A stretch of DNA of 37,524 nucleotides from SVQP01 sp045603085 (GCA_045603085.1 JAZULL010000025.1:1-37524); one strand, 5' to 3'. Counted from the stretch's first letter, positions 8,194 to 19,569 are shown. The notes: a model not told the origin generated them from the letters alone. Numbers and translations: made by a program.

Positions 8194-9219
8194 TTACTCG
8201 GACTTGATATCGATCTTCATGCCGGTCAGTCTTGCCGCCAATCTGACGTTCTGACCTTCCTTACCGATGGCAAGAGACAGCTGATCGGGATCCACCAGCA
8301 CGCGGCATGCGCGCTCGCCGGTCATCACAACATCCAGCACGTGTGCGGGAGCGAGTGCGGCGGCTACGTATTCCTCGGGCTGCTCGCTGTACTTGACAAC
8401 GTCAACCTTTTCACCGCGGAGCTCCTCGACGATGCTGTCGATTCTCATGCTGCGGTTACCGATACATGCGCCTACGGGATCAACGTCGGGATCTCTGGAG
8501 TATACTGCGATCTTGGTTCTGGAGCCTGCCTCACGGGAAACGCCCTTGACGATGACCACACCGTCTGCGATCTCGGGAACCTCAAGCTCGAACATTCTGC
8601 GAACCAGGCCTGCATGGACACGGGAGAGAGTGACCAGAGGACCTCTGGACTCCTTGTTGACCTCCTGCACAAAGACCTTGATCTTATCGCCGGGATAGAA
8701 GGTCTCGCCGGGGATCTGCTCCTCCGCGCGAAGCACTGCTCTGCCGTCGTCGGTAGCCAGAAGAACGTTGCCGGTTTCGTAATCAACCTTATCAACGGTT
8801 GCGGTGATGATCTCTTCTCTCTTATTCTCGTAAGCCTCCTGCATGGCTCTGCGTTCACCCTCGCGAATGCCCTGGATGATGACCGACTTTGCAGCGGCCG
8901 CGCTGAGTCTGCGGAAGTTCTTGGGCTTTACCTCGGTCTCCACGATCTTGCCTACGGTGTATCTTCTGCTGATCTTCTTTGCGTCCTCCAAAGAGATCTG
9001 GGTCAGGGGATCCTCAACCACCTCGACAACCTCGTGCTGCTGATAAACGCGCACGTCCTTCTTGACCTCGTCTATGTGGATTCTGACGTTGGTGCCGTTG
9101 CCGTATTCCTTCTTGAAGGCCGACAGAAGCGCCGCTTCGATCTTTTCGATCATGTACTCCTTGGGAATTCCCTTTTCCTTTTCCAAAAGCTCAAGGGCAG
9201 CGAAAAATTCGTTGTTCAT
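8194..9219 (-). CDS. nusA: Transcription termination/antitermination factor NusA
   Basis: A 341-residue NusA of the short Bacillota type without the C-terminal acidic repeats of enterobacteria. The N-terminal RNA polymerase-binding domain covers about 1-125, S1 about 132-200, KH1 about 200-278, KH2 about 280-341. KH2 has a normal GKEGQNVRLA signature. KH1 is odd: after DPVGAC the loop reads G254-N-R-S257, where the usual GxxG motif has glycine in the last place (codon AGC at 8449-8451, one base from GGC). NusA binds RNA polymerase and nascent RNA to control pausing and termination. It follows rimP by 21 bases. AAGGA lies about nine bases before the ATG. Confidence 0.97.
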   Translation of the reverse strand: MNNEFFAALELLEKEKGIPKEYMIEKIEAALLSAFKKEYGNGTNVRIHIDEVKKDVRVYQQHEVVEVVEDPLTQISLEDAKKISRRYTVGKIVETEVKPKNFRRLSAAAAKSVIIQGIREGERRAMQEAYENKREEIITATVDKVDYETGNVLLATDDGRAVLRAEEQIPGETFYPGDKIKVFVQEVNKESRGPLVTLSRVHAGLVRRMFELEVPEIADGVVIVKGVSREAGSRTKIAVYSRDPDVDPVGACIGNRSMRIDSIVEELRGEKVDVVKYSEQPEEYVAAALAPAHVLDVVMTGERACRVLVDPDQLSLAIGKEGQNVRLAARLTGMKIDIKSE

Positions 9220-9240
9220 TTGGGACTATCCTTCCTTTTC

Positions 9241-9738
9241 TCAATTTGCGCTGAAATCGTAAACCGTCTGAAGCTTGGCGATCTTATCCGCATCAAACTC
9301 CAGCTGCTCGCCGTTGATTTCGACAAGCACGTTGCCCGCCTCGGTCATGCCGACCAAGATGCCGCGGTGCACCTTTGCGCCGTGCAGGGCGGAATAAAGT
9401 CTGATCTCGACCGTGTCACCTTGGCACATCTCCACGTGATCGCGCGTTTTCAGCTCACGCTCGATACCGGGCGAGGAAACCTCCAGAATATATGCCTCTG
9501 CGATGGGGTCATGCTCATCAAGCACCGGATCAATGGCACGGTGAAAACGCTCGCAATCGTCGATGGTGATGCCCTCGGGGTGGTCAATGGTAATGCGCAG
9601 GTATTTATCCGCGCCTTCCTTGACAAACTCAACGTCCCAGAGAATGTACTCCAGCGCGTCCGCCACAGGCAGGGCGATCTCCCACACTCTTTGCGCGATA
9701 CTGCCCTGACGCTTTGCGCCGTTTTGTGCTGTACTCAT
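9241..9738 (-). CDS. rimP: Ribosome maturation factor RimP
   Basis: A 165-residue RimP, needed for late assembly of the 30S subunit. The typical core is present: LRITIDHPEGITIDDCERFHRAIDPVLDE followed by YILEVSSPGIERELK, then a C-terminal SH3-like part. Length is as expected for the family. It is the first gene of the nusA-infB operon, with AAAGGA nine bases before the ATG and a strong promoter about 80 bases upstream. A small hairpin sits in its leader. Confidence 0.96.
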   Translation of the reverse strand: MSTAQNGAKRQGSIAQRVWEIALPVADALEYILWDVEFVKEGADKYLRITIDHPEGITIDDCERFHRAIDPVLDEHDPIAEAYILEVSSPGIERELKTRDHVEMCQGDTVEIRLYSALHGAKVHRGILVGMTEAGNVLVEINGEQLEFDADKIAKLQTVYDFSAN

Positions 9739-9760
9739 GCTTCGGTGTCCTTTCTTTTTG

Positions 9761-9795
9761 CAAAATTTTGGGAGTGGATTTGCTCAACCCACTCC
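9761..9795 (-). promoter_or_regulatory. Hairpin and palindrome in the rimP operon leader
   Basis: GGAGTGG (9771-9777) pairs perfectly with CCACTCC (9789-9795) around an 11-base loop, and the ten-base palindrome CAAAATTTTG lies next to it at 9761-9770. Both fall in the transcribed leader between the promoter and the rimP start. No T run follows, so this is not a plain terminator. A regulatory role is inference. Confidence 0.5.
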
Positions 9796-9817
9796 AAAAC
9801 GATATCCTACTGTGCGT

Positions 9818-9846
9818 ATTATATCATAAGTTTTTGTCTTTTGCAA
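9818..9846 (-). promoter_or_regulatory. Sigma-A-type promoter for rimP-nusA-rnpM-ylxQ-infB
   Basis: Read on the minus strand: TTGCAA (9841-9846), 17-base spacer, TATAAT (9818-9823), with TGA directly before the -10. With the leader hairpin and the divergent promoter at 9961-9989 it accounts for most of the gene-free stretch 9739-10060; the remaining AT-rich part (9847-9960) shows no further feature. Confidence 0.88.
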
Positions 9847-9960
9847 TACCTTATGCAAATATTTTTTGAATTTTTTGAGAAATTTTTTCATGCTTTTTGG
9901 TCCTTCACCCGATATTTTCAGAAAATTCATATCAAATTCCCCTTTTTCACCTGTTTCTTG

Positions 9961-9989
9961 TTTACAAACGGAAAAATATATGTTATACT
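9961..9989 (+). promoter_or_regulatory. Sigma-A-type promoter for the DUF2232-gdpP-rplI-dnaB operon
   Basis: TTTACA (9961-9966), 17-base spacer, TATACT (9984-9989), preceded by a TGT extended -10. The TTG start at 10061 lies about 65 bases downstream of the expected start of transcription. Confidence 0.85.
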
Positions 9990-10060
9990 ATTATAATGGT
10001 TATAATTGCAGTATTGTGCCCTTGCGTCATATACCATCGGGCACGGAAAGGAGCTCCCGC

Positions 10061-11305
10061 TTGGAAACCAACCTTCAAACCCCTGCCGCACCCCGCGCAC
10101 CGCTTTCCGTGGGCATGCGCATCTTACATGGCGCGGCGTTTGCGATATTTTCCCTTCTGATCCCCGTTGTCCTTTGCGTTGTTGCCCTTGCGGGGAACGA
10201 CCCCGCCGCACAGTCGCCGGCTCAGACGCTCCCCTTCCTGGTGATTGCGCTGGCCGCCATCTTTTCGCTGATCGCTTGCCGCAGACCGGTCTACCTGATC
10301 GGATTTGTGCTGTGCACGCTGCTTGGCGCGGGACTCGGTCGCGGTCTTGGTGCATGCACCGCCGCGCTGATCTGTGCAACAGTTGCGGGGGCTGCGCTGT
10401 TTGTTGACGTCAAGCCCTCCCGCGCATGGCTGTTTGGCCTGGGTGCGCCTGCGGCTTACCTGATCTCGCTGATCCTTTCGCAAAGCCCTCTAATCTCCCT
10501 TTTAGCTCTGCTTCCCCTTTGCGGTGCAATCGCGCTTTCCCTGTGTCTGCGCAGAAAATATTCGCTGATCGTCAGCTCGGGTGCGCTGACCGGCACGCTG
10601 GCCGCATCTGCCCTTTTGCTTGTGCTGATCTTCGCGGCCGCAGGCGGCATGCCGCTGACCCTCGACGGCATTCGCGGTGCGATCGACTCCTTCCGCGATA
10701 TGCTGGCCGAGTCCTTTGCCCTGACCATTGAAGCCATGATGGAACTGCCCGAAATGAGCGCGCAGTTCACCGCCATCTTCGGCGAAAATCTGAGCCCCGA
10801 GGAGCTTGCGGAAATTGCAAAAACCTACGGTGCGATGATGCTCAATCTGCTGCCCGGCATGGTGGGCATGGCGCTCTGGTGTCTGTCCTTCATCACCTTG
10901 AAAGGAACCGTCGCCACGCTGTTTGCAAAAACGCCGCGCGCCAAATACCCCGCGTACGTCGCGCGCTTTGCCCCCTCGCTTCCCACCGCAATCTTTTATC
11001 TGCTGTGCTTTTTCGGCGCAATCGCCGCCGCATTCTTCCCACAGCTGGAAATGATCTTCTTCGTGCTCCTGAACGTTTTCCTGATCCTTTTGCCCATGAT
11101 GACCGTGCTGGGCATCCTGGACGTGCTGGCCTCATTCCGCCGCCCGCACTTCCGCCTTGGCCCGATCGTGCTTTACGTGCTCGCGGCCATTTTCCTTGGC
11201 ATCTGGATCTTGCCTATGATCTCGATCACGGGCGCATTCTCGGTCATCTCCCGCGCACTTATCAAGGTCCTTGAGAAAAAGCTGAACAGCTTCAAGGACG
11301 AATAA
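10061..11305 (+). CDS. DUF2232 (YybS-like) membrane protein
   Basis: A 414-residue multi-pass membrane protein with about nine or ten hydrophobic segments from residue 20 to the end. Position directly before gdpP, rplI and dnaB matches the YybS/DUF2232 gene of Bacillota, and the C-terminal half has the expected appearance (LLPGMVGMALWCLSFITLKG). The start is a TTG with AAAGGAG seven bases upstream at the right place; a longer in-frame reading from 9866 would run through the promoter and is rejected. The family's biochemical role is not established; conservation beside the c-di-AMP phosphodiesterase GdpP suggests a link to envelope or nucleotide signalling. Family call rests on topology and neighbourhood. 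Confidence 0.78.
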   Translation: METNLQTPAAPRAPLSVGMRILHGAAFAIFSLLIPVVLCVVALAGNDPAAQSPAQTLPFLVIALAAIFSLIACRRPVYLIGFVLCTLLGAGLGRGLGACTAALICATVAGAALFVDVKPSRAWLFGLGAPAAYLISLILSQSPLISLLALLPLCGAIALSLCLRRKYSLIVSSGALTGTLAASALLLVLIFAAAGGMPLTLDGIRGAIDSFRDMLAESFALTIEAMMELPEMSAQFTAIFGENLSPEELAEIAKTYGAMMLNLLPGMVGMALWCLSFITLKGTVATLFAKTPRAKYPAYVARFAPSLPTAIFYLLCFFGAIAAAFFPQLEMIFFVLLNVFLILLPMMTVLGILDVLASFRRPHFRLGPIVLYVLAAIFLGIWILPMISITGAFSVISRALIKVLEKKLNSFKDE

Positions 11306-11360
11306 TTTAAGTTGAGCTTTTAAAACTATTTGAGCCGCCCCGCGCGGCATGGAGGTTAAC

Positions 11361-13502
11361 ATGAAAAACCGCTCCGACCGTCACAATAACGGACACTATA
11401 CGGGTAAAAAGGAATCGCTCCACGTAGACCTGCGCGTTCCCTTTTCGATCTGCTTCGCCGTTGGGCTGATCCTGCTGATCGCCGGCACCGTGATCTCGCA
11501 TCTGGATCACCCTGCGCTCTCAGCGTTCTGGTTCGGCATCGGTGCAATCGGCGTTTTTGTCCTGACCTGCGCCATTGTGTTCGGCATCTATATGTTCCGT
11601 CACGCCCGTCTGAAGGAGGCTGTGCTGGCTGCCGATCACATCAACACGGAAATTTACGATATGTTCCGCTACGTCATCGACGTGCCCTATGCCGTGATTG
11701 GCAAGGACGGCGTCGTCAAGATCATCAACAGCGCCCTGCAGGACGTGCTGGGCTACACCACCCCCGTATGCAACATCCGCCTGTCCGAATTCTGCGCCGT
11801 GCCCGTTGAGATCATCGCCGTAGCCGCTCATGGAGCCAAGTCCTCGGCGCACGCGTCGGATCTTTTGCCCGAGGGGCCTATCACCCGTCTTGCCAACGGC
11901 AAGAGATACGAGCTGCAGAGCTATCCCATGAGAATAGACGGCGAGGAATATTTCTTTACCGTTTTCCGCGACGTCAACGGTCTGCTTGAGATCAAGGAGC
12001 AGCTGGAAAGAGAAAATCCCGTGGTTGCCTACATTGCCATGGACAACCTGCAGGAGCTGACCCAGTTTGTCCGCGCCAGCTACCGTGAGACCGCCAACCG
12101 CATCGAGCAGATCCTGCAGGACTGGGTACAGAGCCTGCACGGTATGATCCGCGAATACGACAGAGACAAATATATCGCCGTTTTCTCCGAGGAGATGCTG
12201 GAGACCTGTATTGCAGACCGCTTTAGCATCCTGAGCACCGTCATGGACGTCAAGATCGGCGACAACACCTTCCCCGTGTCGGTCTCGATGGGCGTGGCTT
12301 CCATCCGCGGCACCATGGAGGAAAAGGAAAAGGCCGCTTACGCCGCCCTTGAGGTTGCGCTTTCCCGCGGCGGTAACCAGGTAGCCCTTCGCCGCGACGT
12401 GGGCGGTAATCTGGAATATTTCGGCGGCACACACAAGATTCTGGAGAGCAACTCCTCGATCAACTCCCGCGTCAGCGCAGGCGTGCTGACCGCCAAGCTC
12501 CGCGAATGCGGCAACGTGCTGATCATGGGTCACGCCAACCCCGACTTCGACTCGATCGGCGCCTGTGTGGGTGCGGCTCGCTTTGCCATGAGCGTGCTTG
12601 CGGATGCGGATAAGGACGTACCGGTTCACGTGATCATGGATCGCAACTGCGACAACTTCCGCACAAGCTTTGCACACCTTGCCGGCATGCCCGAATATAA
12701 GGAAATGTTTATTGGTCGCGAGGCAGGCATGAACGCCGTGACCTCAGACACCCTTCTGATCATCGTGGACGCAAACAACCGCTTCATCTTTGAAGCACCC
12801 GATCTGCCCGGTGTGGTTTCCAGCATCGCGCTGATCGACCACCACAGACTGGTCAAGGAGCCCGACTTCTTCCCCTTCTTAAAGTACATCGAGCCCACCA
12901 AGTCCTCTGCCAGTGAGATCATCGCAGAGATGCTGCAGCAGAGCGAATACGCCGAGTGCCTGCAGAAGGAGGAAGCCAACCTGCTGCTCTCGGGCATTAT
13001 GCTCGATACGCACAACTTCACAAGAAACGCCGGTGCGCAGACCTTTGAGATCACGCACTACCTCTATTCCAGAGGTGCACATACCAGCGTGACACGCGAG
13101 TTCTTCAACCAGGAGCTGGAGGACATGCGTATTGCCAGCGCGTTTGATTCCATGGCGCGCATCTATCGCGACGTGGTCGCCATCACCTGGCTTTCCACCA
13201 CCCGCGAGCCCACCCCCGAGGATCGCGTTGCCGCCTCCAAGGCGGCTGACAAGCTGCTCTCGCTCAAGGGAATTGAGGCCTCCTTTGCACTGGTACAGAT
13301 GGACGACACCGTGGTCATCTCGGGTCGCTCCAAGGGTCTGATCAACGTACAGATCATTCTGGAAAAGCTGCAGGGCGGCGGACATTTCGATATGGCGGGC
13401 GCGCAGGTCAAGGGCGCGGGTCTTTTCGAGGCCTGCGATCTGCTTCGCGGTGCCATCGACGAATATTTTGAATACGATTACAAAACAGAGAGCGATAAAT
13501 AA
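11361..13502 (+). CDS. gdpP: Cyclic-di-AMP phosphodiesterase GdpP
   Basis: A 713-residue GdpP-type protein that hydrolyses c-di-AMP. Two N-terminal membrane helices (about 24-72) are followed by a PAS-like domain (about 90-165), a degenerate GGDEF domain (about 170-310, ending SRGGNQVAL, without a GGDEF active site), and the DHH/DHHA1 phosphoesterase. Catalytic features visible are H391 with D395 and D397 (GHANPDFDSIGA), the D493-H494-H495 triad, MLDTHNFT, and the GGGH motif at 672-675. The start is 11361, with GGAGG five bases upstream; the ATG 12 bases earlier overlaps that ribosome site. It shares the transcript with the DUF2232 protein and rplI, the usual Bacillota order. Slightly longer than the Bacillus protein. 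Confidence 0.96.
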   Translation: MKNRSDRHNNGHYTGKKESLHVDLRVPFSICFAVGLILLIAGTVISHLDHPALSAFWFGIGAIGVFVLTCAIVFGIYMFRHARLKEAVLAADHINTEIYDMFRYVIDVPYAVIGKDGVVKIINSALQDVLGYTTPVCNIRLSEFCAVPVEIIAVAAHGAKSSAHASDLLPEGPITRLANGKRYELQSYPMRIDGEEYFFTVFRDVNGLLEIKEQLERENPVVAYIAMDNLQELTQFVRASYRETANRIEQILQDWVQSLHGMIREYDRDKYIAVFSEEMLETCIADRFSILSTVMDVKIGDNTFPVSVSMGVASIRGTMEEKEKAAYAALEVALSRGGNQVALRRDVGGNLEYFGGTHKILESNSSINSRVSAGVLTAKLRECGNVLIMGHANPDFDSIGACVGAARFAMSVLADADKDVPVHVIMDRNCDNFRTSFAHLAGMPEYKEMFIGREAGMNAVTSDTLLIIVDANNRFIFEAPDLPGVVSSIALIDHHRLVKEPDFFPFLKYIEPTKSSASEIIAEMLQQSEYAECLQKEEANLLLSGIMLDTHNFTRNAGAQTFEITHYLYSRGAHTSVTREFFNQELEDMRIASAFDSMARIYRDVVAITWLSTTREPTPEDRVAASKAADKLLSLKGIEASFALVQMDDTVVISGRSKGLINVQIILEKLQGGGHFDMAGAQVKGAGLFEACDLLRGAIDEYFEYDYKTESDK

Positions 13503-13557
13503 CCCATAAATCGCTCGTTTACTCTACCGTTTACACTAAACTTACCGGAGGTTATAT

Positions 13558-14001
13558 ATGAAAGTTCTTCTTTTACAGGACGTCAAGGGACAGGGCAAAA
13601 AGGATCAGATCGTTGACGTTTCCGACGGCTACGCCCGCAATTTTCTCTTCCCCAAAAAGCTCGCGGTTGTGGCCGACAACAAGGCGCTCAACGAGGTAAA
13701 AAACAAGGAAGCATCCAAGCAATACAAGATCGAGACCGAAAAGGCTGCCGCACGCGAGATCGCGGCCAAGCTGGCAGAGGTGACGGTCAAATTCGCAGTC
13801 AACGCAGGTGCTGACGGCAGACTCTACGGCTCTATCACCTCCAAGGATATTGCCGAGGCGCTGGCAAAGCAGCACAAGATCACAATTGACAAGCGCAAGA
13901 TCGTCATGCCCGACCCCATCAAGGCTTACGGCACCTACAATTTTGACGTGCGTCTGTATCCCGAGATCGTTGGCAAGGTCAAGGTGACCGTAGGCGCGTA
14001 A
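13558..14001 (+). CDS. rplI: 50S ribosomal protein L9
   Basis: A 147-residue bL9, which binds 23S rRNA at the base of the L1 stalk and helps maintain reading frame. The N-terminal signature MKVLLLQDVKGQGKKDQ and DGYARNFLFPKKLA is clear, followed by the long linking helix (about 41-75) and the C-terminal globular domain. Length is normal. GGAGG precedes the ATG by about seven bases. It lies between gdpP and dnaB, as in Bacillus. Confidence 0.98.
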   Translation: MKVLLLQDVKGQGKKDQIVDVSDGYARNFLFPKKLAVVADNKALNEVKNKEASKQYKIETEKAAAREIAAKLAEVTVKFAVNAGADGRLYGSITSKDIAEALAKQHKITIDKRKIVMPDPIKAYGTYNFDVRLYPEIVGKVKVTVGA

Positions 14002-14035
14002 GTGCCGATCATGAGTAAATTGCACGGAGGTTAAC

Positions 14036-15373
14036 ATGAGCGAGGAACTTGTACGCAAGCTACCCTTCTCCCTGATTGCCGAGCAAAGCCTGCTTGGCTC
14101 TATCCTGATCGATCCCAAGGCGCTGACCGAGATCGCCGATATGATGAATGCAAACGATTTCTATCTGGACGAGCACCGTCAGATCTATCTTGCATTCCAG
14201 GATCTCTTTGCACAAAACAGCGAGATCGACGTCGTAACCCTGATCGACACGCTGGTGCACAAGGGCATTTACGACAAATCGGGCGGTCAGGATTACATCC
14301 GCACGCTGGCAGAGGTCGTCCCCAACGCGCTCAACGTCAAGGACTATGCCCGCATCGTTAAGGAAAAAAGTACGCTTCGCCGCCTGATTGAGGTGGCAAA
14401 CGATATCTCCGAGGCCGCTTATTCCGAGCAGGACTCGGTAGCCGAGATTCTGGAATCCGCGCAAAACAGCATTTACGCCATTGCGCAGGGCCGCGATACC
14501 AAAAACTTCAAGCACATCCGCGACGTTATCGGCGACGTTTACGATCACCTGCACGACATGGCCGAGAACAAGGGTGCGGCGCAGGGCACGTCCACCGGAT
14601 TTTCTGGTCTGGACCGCGTGCTGGCAGGTATGGGTAAATCTGACCTGATCCTGGTCGGTGCACGTCCCGGTATGGGTAAAACCTCGTTCTGTCTGAACAT
14701 CGCCACCAACGTGGCTTCGCAGACCGGCAAGGCGGTCGCCATTTTCTCCTTGGAAATGTCTGCCGACCAGCTGGTCACCCGTGTGATCTCCAGCGAAGCG
14801 CTGGTGGACAGCTATTCGCTCCGCACGGGCGAGCTCAAGCACGAGGATTGGACCAAGATCGCGGAAACCGCCTCGCGTCTGGCAGGCTGTAACGTGCTGA
14901 TCGACGACACGTCGGGTCAGTCGGTCACCGCTATGAAGGCCAAGCTCCGCCGCGTGGACAACCTGGGACTGGTGGTCATCGACTACCTGCAGCTCATGCA
15001 GTCCGACCGCAAGATCGACAACCGCGTGCAGGAGGTTTCCGAAATCTCCCGTGCACTCAAGATCATGGCCAAGGAGCTGATGGTTCCCGTTATATGCTGC
15101 GCACAGCTCTCGCGTGGTCCTGAGGGAAGAACCGATAAAAAACCCATGCTTTCCGACCTGCGTGACTCGGGTGCGATCGAGCAGGACGCCGACGTGGTTA
15201 TCTTCCTGTACCGCGACGAATACTACAAGGTAGGCGAGGAAGCCCCCGAGGATTCCACCGCAGAGGTCATCGTAGCCAAGAACCGTCACGGCTCGACCAA
15301 CACGGTCAAGATGGGCTGGATCGGTCGTTATACCAAGTTCCGTACCATCACCGATGATCAGGGTCATGGATAA
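14036..15373 (+). CDS. dnaB: Replicative DNA helicase DnaB
   Basis: A 445-residue DnaB/DnaC-type hexameric helicase that unwinds DNA at the fork. The N-terminal domain (about 5-110, KLPFSLIAEQSLLGSILID) binds primase, and the RecA-like motor follows with Walker A at 208-216 (GARPGMGKT), Walker B LVVIDYLQLM, and the SRxLK and AQLSR motifs. Length is normal. GGAGG is six bases before the ATG. The 3' end overlaps the tilS start by eight bases, so translation is probably coupled. Confidence 0.98.
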   Translation: MSEELVRKLPFSLIAEQSLLGSILIDPKALTEIADMMNANDFYLDEHRQIYLAFQDLFAQNSEIDVVTLIDTLVHKGIYDKSGGQDYIRTLAEVVPNALNVKDYARIVKEKSTLRRLIEVANDISEAAYSEQDSVAEILESAQNSIYAIAQGRDTKNFKHIRDVIGDVYDHLHDMAENKGAAQGTSTGFSGLDRVLAGMGKSDLILVGARPGMGKTSFCLNIATNVASQTGKAVAIFSLEMSADQLVTRVISSEALVDSYSLRTGELKHEDWTKIAETASRLAGCNVLIDDTSGQSVTAMKAKLRRVDNLGLVVIDYLQLMQSDRKIDNRVQEVSEISRALKIMAKELMVPVICCAQLSRGPEGRTDKKPMLSDLRDSGAIEQDADVVIFLYRDEYYKVGEEAPEDSTAEVIVAKNRHGSTNTVKMGWIGRYTKFRTITDDQGHG

Positions 15374-16784
15374 GCCCTTGCTTTACCTGCCTGCCGAGTT
15401 CCCCGCCGACGCGCCGATTCTCGTTGCGTTTTCCGGCGGCGCGGATTCCACTCTGCTTTTGCATCTGCTGGCAAGCCGTGCCAAAAAATGCGGCACAAGG
15501 CTGTACGCGGTGCACCTGCATCACGGCATTCGCGGCGACGAGGCTGATCGCGATCTGAATTTTTGCAGACAGACCTGCCGCGCGTTGGGCGTTCCGCTGT
15601 TTTCGGTCAAGGTCAACGTTCCCGCGCTTGCCAAATCTCGCGGACAAAGCCTTGAGCTTGCCGCACGAGAGGCCAGATACAGACACTTTGCCCGCCTGAT
15701 GAAACGGCACGGCATCCGCTATCTTGCCACCGCACACCACGCAGACGACAACCTCGAAACCCTGCTCTTCCGCCTTTGCCGCGGCACGGGCACGGCGGGT
15801 CTGCGCGGAATTTTTGCGCACTCCCCTCTCCCCGGCACAAAAGAGGACGAGGAACTTTACGTTGTGCGGCCGCTGTTACGGCTGACCAAAGAGGAGATCT
15901 TGGACGCTTGCCGCAGCTTGAATCTCTCTTACGTGACAGATTCCACCAACACCTGCAACGACTGTGCCCGCAACCGCATCCGCAACCGCATCATCCCCGA
16001 GCTGGAAACGCTTTTTGCACACCCCCAGCACGCAGCGGCAAGACTTTCACGCGCCGCCACCGAGGATTGCGAGGCACTGGACTCTATGGCAAAGCAGATT
16101 TTTGAGGCGCAGGTGCAAAACGGAAAAATTCCCACCGAGCTTTTTCACACGCTCCCCACAGCACTTGCCAAGCGTCTGATCCTGCTGTTATTTGACGGCT
16201 ACGTCAAAAAGCATTGCCCGGATCGGGAGCTGATGCCCGAGGCGGTGCACGTCGATGCCGTTCTGGCGCAGGCTCGCGCCGAGCAACCCGGCAGCATCAG
16301 CCTGCCCGGCAATCTGGCCGCGCACGTCGATCACGACGGTCTTTGTATCGGAAAGGACAAGCTCCCCACCGTCGCGCAGCCGTATCTGGTGCCCTTGAAC
16401 GAGGGTTTTTGCGAGATTGAGGGCGCGGACGTTGCCGTATGGGCGCGTTTTCCCGCAAATACGGAAACCGTCACGCGTTTTGACACAAATGTTTACAATT
16501 TATATACAGAAGTTCGGGTAAGATTTGATACAATAAAAGGAGCGGTTTTTTTGCGACCGATCAGAGAAGGGGATCATATCCTTTCGGGCGGCATGCACAA
16601 AAAGATCCGCAAGCTTTACGGGCAGAGCGGCACACCGCTCTCGCTTCGTCCGCGACTCCCTTTGCTGACCGATGCAGACGGCGTCCTCGCCGTTCCCGGC
16701 ATCTGTGTCCGCGACGGCGCACACCCATCCTTGGCGCAGCCCACACTCACCGTACGCATTTATTTAAAATCATTTGATACTTGA
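15366..16784 (+). CDS. tilS: tRNA(Ile)-lysidine synthase TilS
   Basis: A 472-residue TilS, which converts cytidine 34 to lysidine in the tRNA(Ile) with CAU anticodon so that it reads AUA. The N-type ATP pyrophosphatase loop SGGADS is at 23-28, followed by HLHHGIRGDEADRD and the RYRHFARL and ATAHHADDNLET motifs; the C-terminal TilS domain is present (GGMHKKIRKLYGQSGTP). The ATG at 15366, inside the dnaB stop region, is preferred because CAGGG precedes it; an in-frame ATG at 15354 has no ribosome site. An AT-rich patch at 16490-16545 interrupts the otherwise GC-rich coding sequence but keeps the frame. Confidence 0.96.
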   Translation: MDKPLLYLPAEFPADAPILVAFSGGADSTLLLHLLASRAKKCGTRLYAVHLHHGIRGDEADRDLNFCRQTCRALGVPLFSVKVNVPALAKSRGQSLELAAREARYRHFARLMKRHGIRYLATAHHADDNLETLLFRLCRGTGTAGLRGIFAHSPLPGTKEDEELYVVRPLLRLTKEEILDACRSLNLSYVTDSTNTCNDCARNRIRNRIIPELETLFAHPQHAAARLSRAATEDCEALDSMAKQIFEAQVQNGKIPTELFHTLPTALAKRLILLLFDGYVKKHCPDRELMPEAVHVDAVLAQARAEQPGSISLPGNLAAHVDHDGLCIGKDKLPTVAQPYLVPLNEGFCEIEGADVAVWARFPANTETVTRFDTNVYNLYTEVRVRFDTIKGAVFLRPIREGDHILSGGMHKKIRKLYGQSGTPLSLRPRLPLLTDADGVLAVPGICVRDGAHPSLAQPTLTVRIYLKSFDT

Positions 16785-16801
16785 ATGAAAAGGGGCATAC
16801 C

Positions 16802-17350
16802 ATGATAAAGAATGACATAGAAAAAATTCTCATCGACGAACAAGAGCTCTCCGAGATCATCGACCGCCTGGCAACAGAGATCACGCAAGATTACAAGGAT
16901 TCTGCCCGAAAGCTGATTTTCGTGGTCATTCTCAAGGGATCCATTCCCTTTGCGACAGAGCTGATGAAGCGCGTTACCCTGCCCCTGGAGATAGAGGTCA
17001 TGAAGGTCTCCTCCTACGGTGCAGGTACCAAGACCTCGGGTGAGATCCGTATTCATACCGACCTGATCAGAGACGACCTGCCAGATTGCGATCTGCTGAT
17101 CATCGAGGACATTGTGGACAGCGGCAGAACCCTGCAGAGACTGACCCAGCTGTTCTCCAACCGTCTTGCCGGCAGCATCAAGACCTGCACGCTGCTTGAT
17201 AAGCCCGAGCGCCGCGAGGTGGAATTTGTTCCCGATTACTGCGGCACCACCATCCCCAACGAATTCGTGGTAGGCTTTGGACTGGACTACGACGAAAAAT
17301 ACCGCAACCTGCCCTTTGTAGGTGTGCTCAAGTCTGAAATCTATTCGTAA
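16802..17350 (+). CDS. hpt: Hypoxanthine phosphoribosyltransferase
   Basis: A 182-residue purine salvage enzyme that makes IMP or GMP from hypoxanthine or guanine and PRPP. The PRPP-binding loop LLIIEDIVDSGRTL is clear, as is the N-terminal FVVILKGSIPF strand and the EFVVGFGLDYDEKYRNLPFVG end. Start at 16802 is supported by AAGGGG six bases upstream; the ATG at 16781, overlapping the tilS stop, lacks a ribosome site. tilS-hpt-ftsH is a conserved trio in Bacillota. Confidence 0.97.
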   Translation: MIKNDIEKILIDEQELSEIIDRLATEITQDYKDSARKLIFVVILKGSIPFATELMKRVTLPLEIEVMKVSSYGAGTKTSGEIRIHTDLIRDDLPDCDLLIIEDIVDSGRTLQRLTQLFSNRLAGSIKTCTLLDKPERREVEFVPDYCGTTIPNEFVVGFGLDYDEKYRNLPFVGVLKSEIYS

Positions 17351-17403
17351 TACATACAGAAATCTCGCGGCATAACACGTATGCCGCAAAACGGAGGCTT
17401 TGA

Positions 17404-19467
<2,064 letters not shown>

Positions 19468-19475
19468 TCACTTAC

Positions 19476-19505
19476 AGCCACCGCGCCGAGCGCGGTGGCT
19501 TTTTT
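19476..19505 (+). terminator. Intrinsic terminator after ftsH
   Basis: Perfect 11-base-pair stem AGCCACCGCGC / GCGCGGTGGCT with a CGA loop, followed by a run of T. It ends the long housekeeping cluster before the alr promoter. Confidence 0.95.
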
Positions 19506-19540
19506 GTCGAAAAATTTTCAAATTTCTTGATACGGACATG

Positions 19541-19569
19541 TTGCAATATTTGTCTTGTTGTGATATACT
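19541..19569 (+). promoter_or_regulatory. Sigma-A-type promoter for alr
   Basis: TTGCAA (19541-19546), 17-base spacer, TATACT (19564-19569), with TGA directly before the -10. The leader to the TTG start is short, about 27 bases. Confidence 0.85.

Noticed and set aside
9866..10060. N-terminal extension of the DUF2232 protein
   Set aside because: It would run through a near-consensus promoter; the TTG at 10061 has a proper ribosome site.
16490..16545. AT-rich patch in tilS as an internal promoter
   Set aside because: TTTACA and TACAAT-like boxes exist, but none at a spacing near 17, and the frame and TilS motifs continue through it.
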